64,000 nucleotides of DNA from Methylobacterium sp. Leaf104 (GCF_001422885.1 NZ_LMMZ01000038.1:209685-273684), one strand, 5' to 3'. Positions 1 to 8,249 are shown, counted from the first letter of the stretch. Numbers and translations are program-made. Notes: a model not told the origin generated them from the letters alone.

Positions 1-1
1 G

Positions 2-655
2 GCCGAGATGGGCGTCGCCGTGGTCGACATGGGCGGCGGCACCACCAGCGTCGGCGTCTTCTCCGGCGGCCACCTCGTCCACGTGGACGCGGTGGCGGTC
101 GGCGGCCACCACGTCACCATGGACATCGCGCGCGGCCTCTCCACCCGGGTCGCGGCGGCCGAGCGCCTGAAGACCCTCTACGGCTCGGCCATCGCCACCG
201 CCTCCGACGAGCGCGACATGATCGCGGTCCACGGAGTCGGCGAGGACGAGGGCGACGCCCCCAACCACGTGCCGCGCTCGCAGCTCGTGCGGATCATCCG
301 CCCGCGCGTCGAGGAGGTGGTGGAACTGGTGCGCGACCGCCTGCGCGCCGCCGGCTTCTCGGCCCAGGCCGGGCGCCGGGTGGTGCTGACGGGGGGCGCG
401 AGCCAGCTCGTCGGTCTGCCGGAGGTCGCCCGCCGGGTGATGGAGGGCCAGGTCCGCATCGGCCGGCCCCTGGGCATCCGCGGTCTGCCCGAGGCCGCCA
501 AGGGTCCCGCCTTCTCGGCGGCAGTGGGGCTCCTGGTCTACCCGCAGGTGGCGCATGCGGAGCATTTCGAGCCGCGGGGCCACGGGGCCTTCGCCGGCAC
601 GGGAACGGACGGCTACCTCTCGCGCGTCGGACGCTGGATCCGCGAGAGCTTCTGA
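2..655 (+). CDS. ftsA: Cell division protein FtsA, C-terminal part (5' end outside window)
   Basis: FtsA is the actin-like ATPase that ties FtsZ filaments to the inner membrane. The window starts inside the gene, so only about 217 residues are visible; a methionine at 8 is internal. The visible part carries the phosphate-2 loop VDMGGGTTSVGVF near its start and the adenosine-binding motif VVLTGGASQLVGL, both typical of the actin/HSP70 ATPase fold. It ends with LSRVGRWIRESF, an amphipathic helix that in FtsA is the membrane-targeting sequence. ftsZ follows 120 bases later on the same strand, the classical order. The fold motifs and the neighbour make the call very safe. Confidence 0.95.
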   Translation, partial: AEMGVAVVDMGGGTTSVGVFSGGHLVHVDAVAVGGHHVTMDIARGLSTRVAAAERLKTLYGSAIATASDERDMIAVHGVGEDEGDAPNHVPRSQLVRIIRPRVEEVVELVRDRLRAAGFSAQAGRRVVLTGGASQLVGLPEVARRVMEGQVRIGRPLGIRGLPEAAKGPAFSAAVGLLVYPQVAHAEHFEPRGHGAFAGTGTDGYLSRVGRWIRESF

Positions 656-669
656 GACGACCGGCGGCA

Positions 670-694
670 CGCCCGGAACCCCGCGGGGTGGGCG
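670..694 (+). other. Strong hairpin between ftsA and ftsZ
   Basis: A perfect 12-base palindrome ACCCCGCGGGGT (678-689) is flanked by CGCCC (670-674) and GGGCG (690-694), giving a long GC stem with one small bulge. No T-run follows, so it is not a classical intrinsic terminator. It could trim or attenuate ftsA-ftsZ readthrough. The structure is seen directly; the role is a guess. Confidence 0.35.
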
Positions 695-775
695 TGGACG
701 GCCAGACCCAATCGGCGCTCCTGACTTCTAGGCAGGCGTCAAACGAAACGTGAAAGGCACGAGAGGCTCGACACC

Positions 776-2569
776 ATGGCCATCAGTCTGCAGGCGCCGG
801 ATATCCGGGAACTCAAGCCCCGCATCACCGTCTTCGGTGTCGGCGGAGCCGGCGGCAACGCCGTCAACAACATGATCGAATCCGGCCTGCTGGGCTGCGA
901 ATTCGTGGTCGCCAACACCGACGCCCAGGCGCTGACCTCCTCGAAGGCCGAGCGCGTGATCCAGATGGGCCTCGGCGTGACCCAGGGCCTCGGCGCCGGC
1001 TCGCACCCCGAGGTCGGCTCGGCCGCCGCCGACGAGGTCATCGACGAGATCCGTGACCAGCTCTCCGGCGCCCACATGTGCTTCATCACCGCCGGCATGG
1101 GCGGCGGCACCGGCACCGGCGCGGCCCCCGTCATCGCCCGCGCCGCCCGCGACATGGGCATCCTCACCGTCGGCGTCGTCACGAAGCCCTTCCAGTTCGA
1201 GGGCGTGCGCCGGATGCGCACGGCCGAGGCCGGCATCCAGGAGCTCCAGGCCGCCGTCGACACCCTGATCGTGATCCCGAACCAGAACCTGTTCCGGGTC
1301 GCCAACGAGAAGACCACCTTCGCCGACGCCTTCGCGATGGCCGATCAGGTGCTCTACTCGGGCGTCGCCTGCATCACCGACCTGATGGTCAAGGAAGGCC
1401 TGATCAACCTCGACTTCGCCGACGTCCGCGCGATCATGCGCGGCATGGGCAAGGCCATGATGGGCACCGGCGAGGCCTCGGGCGAGAACCGCGCCAACCG
1501 CGCCGCGGAAGCCGCCATCGCCAACCCGCTCCTCGACGACGTCTCGATGAAGGGCGCCCGCGGCCTGCTGATCTCGATCACCGGCGGCAACGACCTCACC
1601 CTCTACGAGCTCGACGAGGCCGCCACCCGCATCCGCGAGGAGGTCGACTCGGACGCCAACATCATCCTGGGCGCCACCTTCGACGAGAGCCTCGACGGCA
1701 TCATCCGGGTCTCGGTGGTCGCCACCGGCATCGAGCCGGCGCTGATCGCCGCCAACTCCCAGAACAACCCCGACATCGTGCAGACCGAGCAGCGCATCGC
1801 CGAGGTCGCCGAGCGTCTGCGCGCGGAAGCGAGGGCGCGGGCCGCACAGCCCGCGTCGACCTTTCGCCCCGTCGGACAGGACGGAGCCGTAGCGGCCCCG
1901 GCCGCGCCCTCCGCCCCGGCTTCGCTGCAGGCCGCCCCGCTCCAGGCCGCTCCGGTTCAGGCGCCGATGCAGCAGACCCTGCGCGCGCCCGAGCCGGTGG
2001 CCCTCGCCCCCGAGCCCATGCGGGTCGAGCTGCCGCAGGCTCCGGTGATGCGCGACGAGGTGATGCTGACGCAGACCCAGCCGCGCGCCGCCATGTCCTA
2101 CGAGCCCGCGCCGCTGCCGGCCCCCGAGCCCGCGCCCCAGCACGCCGCCGGCCCGTTCGTGCCGCCCCGGCCGGCCGTGGCCGTGGCCCGCGCCCCCCGC
2201 ATGCCGCAGATCCAGGACCTGCCGCTTCCCGCCCAGGCCCAGCTCCGGGCCCGCGAGGAGCAGCCGGCCGAGCCGGCCGCCGACTCCAAGCGCATGACGC
2301 TCCTGCGCCGCCTGGCGACGGTGGGCTTCGGTGGACGCCGCGAGGACGTGGAGGCCGCTCCGCTTCCGCAGATGCGGGCTCCCGCCGCCCCGGCCCCCCA
2401 CGTCGCTCCGCCGGTCGACTACGCCAAGCGCGCGCCCGTGCAGGCGCCGCCGGCCTACCGGCCGGCCCAGGGCAACCTCGATCCACAGGGGCGTGTCGCG
2501 CCCCAGGCCCGCATGATGGACGACGACCAGCTCGAGATCCCGGCCTTCCTGCGCCGCCAGGCGAACTGA
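776..2569 (+). CDS. ftsZ: Cell division protein FtsZ with long disordered linker
   Basis: FtsZ is the tubulin-like GTPase that forms the division ring. The ATG at 776 has GAGAGG (761-766) nine bases upstream. The tubulin signature GGGTGTG lies near residues 109-115, and the T7 loop NLDFADVRAIM lies near residue 211. The globular GTPase and C-terminal domains end around residue 335. About 240 residues rich in Pro, Ala and Gln follow, and the protein closes with the conserved C-terminal peptide DDDQLEIPAFLRRQAN, the docking site for FtsA and other ring proteins. At 597 residues it is far longer than the roughly 380 residues of E. coli FtsZ; long linkers are usual in alphaproteobacteria. It sits between ftsA and lpxC and is followed by a hairpin terminator. 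Confidence 0.98.
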   Translation: MAISLQAPDIRELKPRITVFGVGGAGGNAVNNMIESGLLGCEFVVANTDAQALTSSKAERVIQMGLGVTQGLGAGSHPEVGSAAADEVIDEIRDQLSGAHMCFITAGMGGGTGTGAAPVIARAARDMGILTVGVVTKPFQFEGVRRMRTAEAGIQELQAAVDTLIVIPNQNLFRVANEKTTFADAFAMADQVLYSGVACITDLMVKEGLINLDFADVRAIMRGMGKAMMGTGEASGENRANRAAEAAIANPLLDDVSMKGARGLLISITGGNDLTLYELDEAATRIREEVDSDANIILGATFDESLDGIIRVSVVATGIEPALIAANSQNNPDIVQTEQRIAEVAERLRAEARARAAQPASTFRPVGQDGAVAAPAAPSAPASLQAAPLQAAPVQAPMQQTLRAPEPVALAPEPMRVELPQAPVMRDEVMLTQTQPRAAMSYEPAPLPAPEPAPQHAAGPFVPPRPAVAVARAPRMPQIQDLPLPAQAQLRAREEQPAEPAADSKRMTLLRRLATVGFGGRREDVEAAPLPQMRAPAAPAPHVAPPVDYAKRAPVQAPPAYRPAQGNLDPQGRVAPQARMMDDDQLEIPAFLRRQAN

Positions 2570-2622
2570 AGCCGGGGTCCGACGGGCCTTTCGACGCCAC
2601 GGCTGAGACATTTCAGCCACAG

Positions 2623-2646
2623 GCCCGGAGCCTCGCGGCTCCGGGC
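2623..2646 (+). terminator. Hairpin downstream of ftsZ
   Basis: A perfect 10-bp stem (GCCCGGAGCC / GGCTCCGGGC) closes a four-base loop TCGC, 54 bases after the ftsZ stop. The following TATGCCTATTGTT is only weakly T-rich, so this is a likely but not perfect intrinsic terminator. It would separate ftsZ from lpxC, which has its own 250-base leader. Confidence 0.55.
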
Positions 2647-2679
2647 TATGCCTATTGTTAAATCGTTGTTCCAAAACGA

Positions 2680-2728
2680 GATTCGGATTCGCTGGTAGAA
2701 ACCGCGGCTGTAACACAGCGTAAGAATC
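2680..2728. promoter_or_regulatory. Cluster of three GANTC (CcrM-type) sites upstream of lpxC
   Basis: GATTC occurs at 2680-2684 and 2686-2690, and GAATC at 2724-2728, within the 328-base ftsZ-lpxC gap. GANTC is the site methylated by CcrM in alphaproteobacteria and read by GcrA, which this window also encodes (7426-7947). The sites are seen directly; control of lpxC by GcrA/CcrM is inference. Apart from these sites and the ftsZ hairpin, I see no gene in 2570-2897. Confidence 0.3.
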
Positions 2729-2897
2729 CGTGATTTGGCCTGCCTTTGAGGCGCGGCTATACGAATTTTGGAACGACAAGGCGCGGTGGTTTCGACCATC
2801 AGACGCCGGCAGGGGCTTCAAGCAGCGGACGGATCGCAAGGGCTGAGAACCCATCCCCCCGGGATGGGCGCGCCCGATCACGGCCGAGGGCTATGGA

Positions 2898-3845
2898 ATG
2901 CGAACGAACCAACAGACGACACTCAAAGCCCCCGCGACCCTGAGCGGCATCGGCGTACACTCCGGAAACCCGGTCGCGATCACGCTGCATCCGGCGCCCG
3001 CCAACCACGGCATCGCCTTCCTCCGCACCGGAATGCCCACCGGCAACGACCGGCTCATCAAGGCCCACCACGCCTGCGTCTCCGCCACCGAGCTCTGCAC
3101 CGTCATCGGTGACGTCGAGAGCGGCGCGGTCGCCACCATCGAGCACCTGATGTCGGCGCTCTACGGTCTCGGGATCGACAACGTCCTCGTCGAGATCGAC
3201 GGCCCCGAGATGCCCATCCTCGACGGCAGCGCCCTTCCCTACGTCCAGGCCATCGACGCCGTCGGCACCGCGAGTTGCGGAGCCGCCAAGCGCTGGATCA
3301 AGGTGCTCCGCTCCGTCCGCATCGAGGTCGGCCGGGCCTTCGCCGAACTCCGCCCCATCGACCGGGGCTTCCGCCTCGACGTCGAGATCGATTTCGAGAA
3401 TCCGGTCATCGGCCGCAGCCGCAAGGCGATGGACCTGACCCCCTCCGCCTACCGCCGCGAGATCGCCGGCGCCCGCACCTTCGGCATGATGCGCGACGTG
3501 GAGCGCTACTGGAAGGCGGGCTTCGCCCTCGGCGCCTCCCTCGAGAACACCGTCGCGGTCGGCGAGACCGCCGTCGTGAACCCCGAGGGCCTGCGCTACG
3601 CCGACGAGTTCGTCCGCCACAAGTTCCTGGACGCCGTGGGCGACCTCGCCCTCGCCGGACTTCCGCTCCAGGGCGGCTACCGCTCCTATTGCGGCGGCCA
3701 CCGCATGAATGTCGGCGTCCTCACCGCCCTGTTCTCCGATCGCGCCAACTACGCCATCGTCGAGGGTCCCGGCGTCCGCCGCGAGGCCAGCCTGACCGAG
3801 TTCGGCGCCAGCCTCGGCATCGCCGCCTTCGTCGGCGATCTGTAG
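2898..3845 (+). CDS. lpxC: UDP-3-O-acyl-N-acetylglucosamine deacetylase LpxC
   Basis: LpxC removes the N-acetyl group from UDP-3-O-acyl-GlcNAc, the first committed step of lipid A synthesis in the cytoplasm. The 315-residue length is normal for the family. The zinc ligands are visible: His83 in TIEHLMSALYG and His241/Asp245 in HKFLDAVGDLAL, matching H79, H238 and D242 of E. coli. The DGSALPY segment in the first domain is also typical. The gene lies between ftsZ and bamD as in many alphaproteobacteria, but its 328-base leader suggests its own promoter rather than simple readthrough from ftsZ. Nothing looks damaged. Confidence 0.97.
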   Translation: MRTNQQTTLKAPATLSGIGVHSGNPVAITLHPAPANHGIAFLRTGMPTGNDRLIKAHHACVSATELCTVIGDVESGAVATIEHLMSALYGLGIDNVLVEIDGPEMPILDGSALPYVQAIDAVGTASCGAAKRWIKVLRSVRIEVGRAFAELRPIDRGFRLDVEIDFENPVIGRSRKAMDLTPSAYRREIAGARTFGMMRDVERYWKAGFALGASLENTVAVGETAVVNPEGLRYADEFVRHKFLDAVGDLALAGLPLQGGYRSYCGGHRMNVGVLTALFSDRANYAIVEGPGVRREASLTEFGASLGIAAFVGDL

Positions 3846-4066
3846 CGCCACCGACACACAGCCTTCGTTTCTGTGAAGGGCGTGGCCCGCCCGCCGCTTT
3901 CGCGCCCAAATCGCGCTCCACGGTGAATCGAGCGTGAAACGGGACGTCCGTCCGGTGTGCAGCGCACCCGGATCGTGGCATGAGGCCGTCAGCCACGCGA
4001 CCGACCTTTGTGATGGCTTGACGACGCGCGTCCGAGAACGGACCCGTCTGTTGGGGGAAGACCGGA

Positions 4067-4945
4067 ATGCGCCTTACTCATCCCAACCGCGGTGCGATGG
4101 CGGCCGTGCTGGTGTCCGTCATCGGCCTCGGCCTCGGCGGGTGCGACGCCCTCGACTCGATCAACCCCTTCGCCGAGAAGTACAAGCCCGAGGTCATCCC
4201 GGACGTCCCAGCCGACAAGCTCTACAGCGAGGGCTTGGCGCGGATGGAGGACAAGGACTACGAGGGCGCCTCGAAGAAGTTCGGCGAGCTCGACAAGGCC
4301 TACAGCTACTCGGACTGGTCGCGCAAAGCGCTGCTGATGACAGCCTACGCGAATTACGAGGGCGCGAAGTACGACGACGCCATCAACGCCTCGAAGCGCT
4401 ACCTGCAGCGCCATCCGGCGAGCAAGGACGCGGCCTACGCGCAGTACCTCATGGCGATGTCGCACTATAAGCAGATCCCCGACGTGACCCGCGACCAGGA
4501 TCGCTCCGAGAAGGCGCTCGCCGGCCTGCAGGAGCTCGTCCAGAAGTATCCGACCTCCGAATACGCGGCCGACGCCAAGGCCAAGATCCAGATCACCCGC
4601 GACCAGCTCGCCGGCAAGGAGATGGAGGTCGGGCGCTTCTACCTCGAGCGCCGCAACTTCCCGGCCGCGATCAACCGGTTCCGCGACGTGGTCAGCAAGT
4701 ACCAGACGACCCGGCACGCCGAGGAGGCCCTGGAGCGCCTCACCGAGGCCTACATGGCCCTCGGCCTGACCCAGGAGGCGCAGACCGCCGCCGCCGTGCT
4801 CGGCCACAACTTCCCCGACAGCCCCTGGTACAAGGACGCCCACGCGCTCCTGCAGAACGGGGGGCTGGAGCCGCGCGAGGAGAAGACCTCCTGGCTCAGC
4901 AAGGTCTATCGCGGCGTCATCGGCCGCACCGCCGAGGCCCAGTAG
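4067..4945 (+). CDS. bamD: Outer membrane assembly lipoprotein BamD (ComL)
   Basis: BamD is the essential lipoprotein of the BAM complex that inserts beta-barrel proteins into the outer membrane. The ATG at 4067 has GGGGAAG just upstream. A lipoprotein signal is clear: a basic start, a hydrophobic core, then GLGLGGCDAL with Cys26 as the lipidated residue. The rest consists of TPR-like helical repeats: YSEGLARMEDKDYEGASKKF, then segments with ASKRYLQRHPASKDA and RFRDVVSKYQTTRHAEEAL. The 292-residue length is normal. The gene follows lpxC by 221 bases and is followed by a good terminator, so it may be transcribed alone. Confidence 0.95.
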   Translation: MRLTHPNRGAMAAVLVSVIGLGLGGCDALDSINPFAEKYKPEVIPDVPADKLYSEGLARMEDKDYEGASKKFGELDKAYSYSDWSRKALLMTAYANYEGAKYDDAINASKRYLQRHPASKDAAYAQYLMAMSHYKQIPDVTRDQDRSEKALAGLQELVQKYPTSEYAADAKAKIQITRDQLAGKEMEVGRFYLERRNFPAAINRFRDVVSKYQTTRHAEEALERLTEAYMALGLTQEAQTAAAVLGHNFPDSPWYKDAHALLQNGGLEPREEKTSWLSKVYRGVIGRTAEAQ

Positions 4946-4980
4946 GCCTCGCTTCCGGTTCCTTCGCCGAGTGCCGCTTT

Positions 4981-5010
4981 GCCGCTCCCCGTCGGGGGCG
5001 GCATCTTTTT
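4981..5010 (+). terminator. Intrinsic terminator after bamD
   Basis: GCCGCTCCCC pairs with GGGGGCGGC around a GTC loop (4981-5002) with one bulged T. It is followed directly by ATCTTTTT. This is a classical Rho-independent terminator 35 bases after the bamD stop and 67 bases before recN. Confidence 0.8.
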
Positions 5011-5077
5011 GCGTGAAGCCGGCGCCACTTCGCCGTAAACACGGCGCCAGCGTTCACAACGGGACCTCAGACGCGGC

Positions 5078-6745
5078 ATGCTGAGCCAGCTCGCGATCCG
5101 CGACATCGTTCTCATCGACAAGCTCGTCCTGAACTTTCGCGAGGGCCTCAGCGTCCTCACGGGCGAGACGGGCGCGGGCAAGTCGATCCTGCTCGACGCC
5201 TTCGCCCTGGCGCTCGGCGGCCGCGGCGACGGTCGCCTCGTGCGCCATGGGGAAGGGCAGGGCGCCGTCACCGCCGTGTTCGACGTGCCCCTCGACCACC
5301 CGGCCCGCATCCTCGCGGCCCAGGCTGAGATCGACACCGAGGGCGATCTCATCCTGCGGCGCGTGCAGATGGCCGACGGGCGCACCCGCGCCTTCGTCAA
5401 CGACCAGGCCGTCGGCGTCCAGGTGCTGCGGGCCATCGGCGCGGCCCTCGTCGAGATCCACGGCCAGCACGACGACCGGGCGCTCGCCGATCCCACCACC
5501 CACCGGGCCATCCTCGACGCCTTCGGCGGCCTGCAGGGTCCGCTCGCCCAGGTGGCCGAGGCGGCCAGGCGGGTGAAGGGCGCGCGCTCCGCCCTGTCCG
5601 AACACCGCGCCCGGGTCGAGGCCGCCGCCAAGGAATCCGACTTCCTGCGCCACGCCGTGGCGGAGCTGGAGGCCCTCGCCCCGGAGCCGGGCGAGGAGAC
5701 CACGCTGGCCGAGCGCCGCACGGTGATGCAGCAGAGCGAGAAGGTCGCGCGCGAGCTGAACGAGGCGATCGAGGCCTCGGGCGGCCCCATCGTCTCCCAC
5801 CTCTCCTCGGCCCTGCGCAAGCTGGAGCGGCGGGCGGCGCAGCTGCCGGCCCTGGTCGAGCCCTGCGTCGCCGCCCTCGACACGGCCCTGACCGCCCTCG
5901 ACGAGGCCCATACCATCCTCGACGTGGCCCTGCGCGAGGCCGAGTTCGATCCGCGCGAACTCGAGCGGGTGGAGGAGCGGCTGTTCGCGCTCCGTGCCGC
6001 CTCGCGGAAGTACCAGGTGCCGGTCGACGACCTCGCGGCCCTGCGCGAGCGCTACGCCGCGGACGTCGCCGCCATCGATGCCGGCGAGGAGGCCCTGGGC
6101 GGGCTGGAGGCCACCCTGGCCGCCGCCGAGGCCGCCTACGCCAAGGCCGCCGCCAAGCTCACCGAGGGGCGCAGGCGGGCGGCCAAGGCCCTCGACGCGG
6201 CGGTGAAGGCCGAGCTGCCGCCGCTCAAGCTGGAGCGCGCCCGCTTCATCACCGAGATCGCCACCGATCCGGAGTCCCGCGACGCGTCGGGCTACGACCG
6301 GGTGGAGTTCTGGGCGCAGACCAACCCGGGCACGCGCCCGGGGCCGATGATGAAGGTCGCCTCGGGCGGCGAGCTCTCCCGCTTCATGCTCGCCCTGAAG
6401 GTGGTGCTCGCCGACAAGGGCTCGGCGCCGACCCTGATCTTCGACGAGATCGACACCGGCGTCGGCGGGGCGGTGGCGGATGCCATCGGCGCCCGCCTGG
6501 GACGCCTGGCCACGCGGGTGCAGGTGGTGGCCGTCACCCACGCGCCGCAGGTGGCCGCACGGGCGGAGACGCATTTCCTGATCGCGAAGGACCCCGTCAA
6601 GGGCAGCGACCGGGTCGCCACCCGGGTCGCTTCCCTGGAAGCGCCCGCGCGGCGCGAGGAGATCGCCCGCATGCTCGCCGGTGCCACGGTGACGGACGAG
6701 GCCCGGGCGGCGGCCGCGCGCCTGCTTCAATCCGCCGACGCCTGA
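5078..6745 (+). CDS. recN: DNA repair protein RecN
   Basis: RecN is an SMC-like ATPase that holds and processes double-strand breaks during recombinational repair. The N-terminus MLSQLAIRDIVLIDKL is typical of the family. The Walker A motif GETGAGKS is at residues 29-36. A long Ala/Glu/Leu-rich helical middle forms the coiled coil. The ABC signature SGGELSRFMLALK and the Walker B TLIFDEIDTGVGG lie near residue 460. The 555-residue length is normal. In several relatives ligA follows recN; here it does not, and a CtrA box with a small gene comes next. Confidence 0.96.
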   Translation: MLSQLAIRDIVLIDKLVLNFREGLSVLTGETGAGKSILLDAFALALGGRGDGRLVRHGEGQGAVTAVFDVPLDHPARILAAQAEIDTEGDLILRRVQMADGRTRAFVNDQAVGVQVLRAIGAALVEIHGQHDDRALADPTTHRAILDAFGGLQGPLAQVAEAARRVKGARSALSEHRARVEAAAKESDFLRHAVAELEALAPEPGEETTLAERRTVMQQSEKVARELNEAIEASGGPIVSHLSSALRKLERRAAQLPALVEPCVAALDTALTALDEAHTILDVALREAEFDPRELERVEERLFALRAASRKYQVPVDDLAALRERYAADVAAIDAGEEALGGLEATLAAAEAAYAKAAAKLTEGRRRAAKALDAAVKAELPPLKLERARFITEIATDPESRDASGYDRVEFWAQTNPGTRPGPMMKVASGGELSRFMLALKVVLADKGSAPTLIFDEIDTGVGGAVADAIGARLGRLATRVQVVAVTHAPQVAARAETHFLIAKDPVKGSDRVATRVASLEAPARREEIARMLAGATVTDEARAAAARLLQSADA

Positions 6746-6766
6746 TCGTCGGACGAACACCGTCCG

Positions 6767-6782
6767 TTAACGCTCTCTTAAC
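6767..6782 (+). promoter_or_regulatory. Perfect CtrA-type box TTAA-N7-TTAAC
   Basis: TTAA (6767-6770), seven bases, then TTAAC (6778-6782) matches the full CtrA consensus TTAA-N7-TTAAC exactly. CtrA is the master cell-cycle and motility response regulator of alphaproteobacteria. The box lies 22 bases after the recN stop and 110 bases before the likely start of the NepR-like gene. In this GC-rich DNA such a match is unlikely by chance. The site is seen; CtrA control is inferred. Confidence 0.6.
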
Positions 6783-6891
6783 CATGTTCGGCGAGGCTCG
6801 ATGGACGGCGAGTGCGCTTCGATTCGGCGCCGGCGTTGGATCGCTCGAACGAGGGACTGAGACGTTGGACCAGAGAGTTTGCGACGGCGAG

Positions 6892-7074
6892 ATGCGGGAG
6901 GACACTGCGCATGCGTGTCAGCCCAACCTGCCCGACGACACGCGGTATCGTCTCGGGACAGCCCTGCGCTCGATCTACGAAGAGACCTGCGACACCCTGC
7001 CGATTCCCGACAGCCAGATCGACCTCCTGCTGCGCCTGCGGCACAAGGAGCGCGACCTGCGGCGGCTCGACTGA
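6892..7074 (+). CDS. Small NepR-like protein (putative anti-sigma factor)
   Basis: This 60-residue protein has the pattern of NepR, the anti-sigma factor of EcfG in the alphaproteobacterial general stress response: a first helix RLGTALRSIYEE and a second helix IPDSQIDLLLRL. The tail KERDLRRLD is charged. I chose the ATG at 6892. An upstream in-frame ATG at 6784 would begin directly beside the CtrA box, and the added 36 codons have poorer third-position GC than the rest; a TTG at 6865 with GAGGG upstream is another option. No phyR or ecfG is in the window, so if this is NepR-like it is an orphan paralogue. The family call rests on a short pattern and is moderate. Confidence 0.6.
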   Translation: MREDTAHACQPNLPDDTRYRLGTALRSIYEETCDTLPIPDSQIDLLLRLRHKERDLRRLD

Positions 7075-7093
7075 GGCTGCCGGCCGGGCCTCG

Positions 7094-7336
7094 CTACCAG
7101 CGCCGCGCGTTCGGCTGACGCTTGTACTCGGCAGCGCGGATCTGGGTGAGGACGCGGTCCAGGCTGAGAAGCAGGGCCTTCTCGTCCGCGGCCGCCTGAT
7201 CGACCGCTTCCTGACCGGGACCGAACTGCCGGCGCAGCTGCACCAACGACAATTGGCGTTCCAGGTCCTCGCGCTGCGCATGCAGGTCGAGGAAAGCGGC
7301 CTCGTCGGCGTCGATTGCGCTCGTTGGCTCCGTCAC
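7094..7336 (-). CDS. Small conserved-looking protein of unknown function
   Basis: This encodes 80 residues from a GTG start at 7336, with AGAAGG about ten bases upstream on the coding strand. The protein is highly charged and helical: DADEAAFLDLHAQREDLERQL is followed by a second amphipathic stretch DEKALLLSLDRVLTQIRAAEYKRQ. It has no signal peptide or membrane segment, and I do not recognise a family. It lies 89 bases downstream of gcrA on the same strand and may be co-transcribed with it. It ends tail to tail with the NepR-like gene, 19 bases apart. Confidence 0.6.
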   Translation of the reverse strand: MTEPTSAIDADEAAFLDLHAQREDLERQLSLVQLRRQFGPGQEAVDQAAADEKALLLSLDRVLTQIRAAEYKRQPNARRW

Positions 7337-7425
7337 GGCTCGTCACCTTCTTTCGCCGGCCTGGAACCGGCGACGGTGATCAACGCGCGAAGTCTCGAAA
7401 CCGTGCCGCGCCGAGGCGCACGGGA

Positions 7426-7947
7426 TCAGCGAAAGCCGCCGACGCGCCGGTCGCGCTTGCGCTCGGCCGCCGGCTGGTAGGCGATCTGCGCGTGGGTGGT
7501 GCAGTAGGGCAGGCCGGTGATCGAGCGGTCGCCGCAATAGTGGAAGTCGGGCGAGGTCGGGTCGCCGATGGGCCAGCGGCACATCGATTCCCGCAGGTCC
7601 ATGATCGTCACGCGGCGCGAGATCGTCAGGGAGACGGGCGCCACCACGGCGGGTGCGGCGACGGGGGCCTCGAAGGCGACCGGAGCCGTATCGGGTTCGG
7701 CGACCGCCAGAGCCGGCGCCACGACCTCCAGCTCGGCCTCGCGCACGGTCTTGCGCGGCGAGGCGCCGGACGTCTCGCCGGACTTCACCCGACCCGACAG
7801 GCCGAGACGGTGAACCTTGCCGATGACAGCATTGCGGGTCACGCCGCCGAGCTGCGTCGCGATCTGGCTGGCGCTCAGGCCGTCCTCCCACAGCCGGCGC
7901 AGGAGATCGACCCGCTCATCCGACCAACCCGGGACCGTTTCCGCCAT
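7426..7947 (-). CDS. gcrA: Cell cycle regulator GcrA
   Basis: GcrA is an alphaproteobacterial transcription factor that binds GANTC-containing promoters together with sigma-70 RNA polymerase and tracks CcrM methylation through the cell cycle. The N-terminal helix-turn-helix is clear: WSDERVDLLRRLWEDGLSA, then QIATQLGGVTRNAVIGKVHRL. An Ala/Pro/Val-rich linker spans about residues 65-105. The C-terminal polymerase-binding segment TIMDLRESMCRWPIGDP is followed by a Cys-containing tail HYCGDRSITGLPYCTTHAQI. The 173-residue length is normal. Its presence next to a CtrA box and near ftsZ makes this stretch rich in cell-cycle functions. Confidence 0.93.
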   Translation of the reverse strand: MAETVPGWSDERVDLLRRLWEDGLSASQIATQLGGVTRNAVIGKVHRLGLSGRVKSGETSGASPRKTVREAELEVVAPALAVAEPDTAPVAFEAPVAAPAVVAPVSLTISRRVTIMDLRESMCRWPIGDPTSPDFHYCGDRSITGLPYCTTHAQIAYQPAAERKRDRRVGGFR

Positions 7948-8249
7948 AGCCCCCTCCGAAATCGCCCGCTTCCGCCCGTTCGGCTCACGTGACGCCCCTG
8001 CGCCCGGCCTGTGGCGCGGACATCGAGGCCGTCATCGATGATGGGCAGCGGCCCCCCGGCCGTCGATGAGCGAACCGTACAGGAGGCCGAGACGCCGAGG
8101 CAAGTGCGGCCGGAACGGTGGCCGGGTGACCCGATCACCTGTCCACCGGCAAAGGCCGGGCGGACCCGCGCGGGCCGGCCTCGCCCGCTTAGCCGGGATG
8201 GGCTAGAGCGGCGGCTCCGCCCATCTGCTTCCCGATCCTGCGAGTGTCC
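7948..8249. other. Divergent intergenic region gcrA / phosphatase
   Basis: About 300 bases separate the divergent gcrA and the HAD phosphatase gene. It must hold both promoters, but I see no convincing -35/-10 pair, CtrA box, GANTC site or small ORF with a good ribosome site. Confidence 0.4.

Noticed and set aside
728..2881. Minus-strand open frame of 717 codons opposite ftsZ
   Set aside because: It mirrors ftsZ codon for codon, has His/Gly/Arg/Asp-rich composition without any motif, and arises from the high GC content. ftsZ on the other strand is certain.
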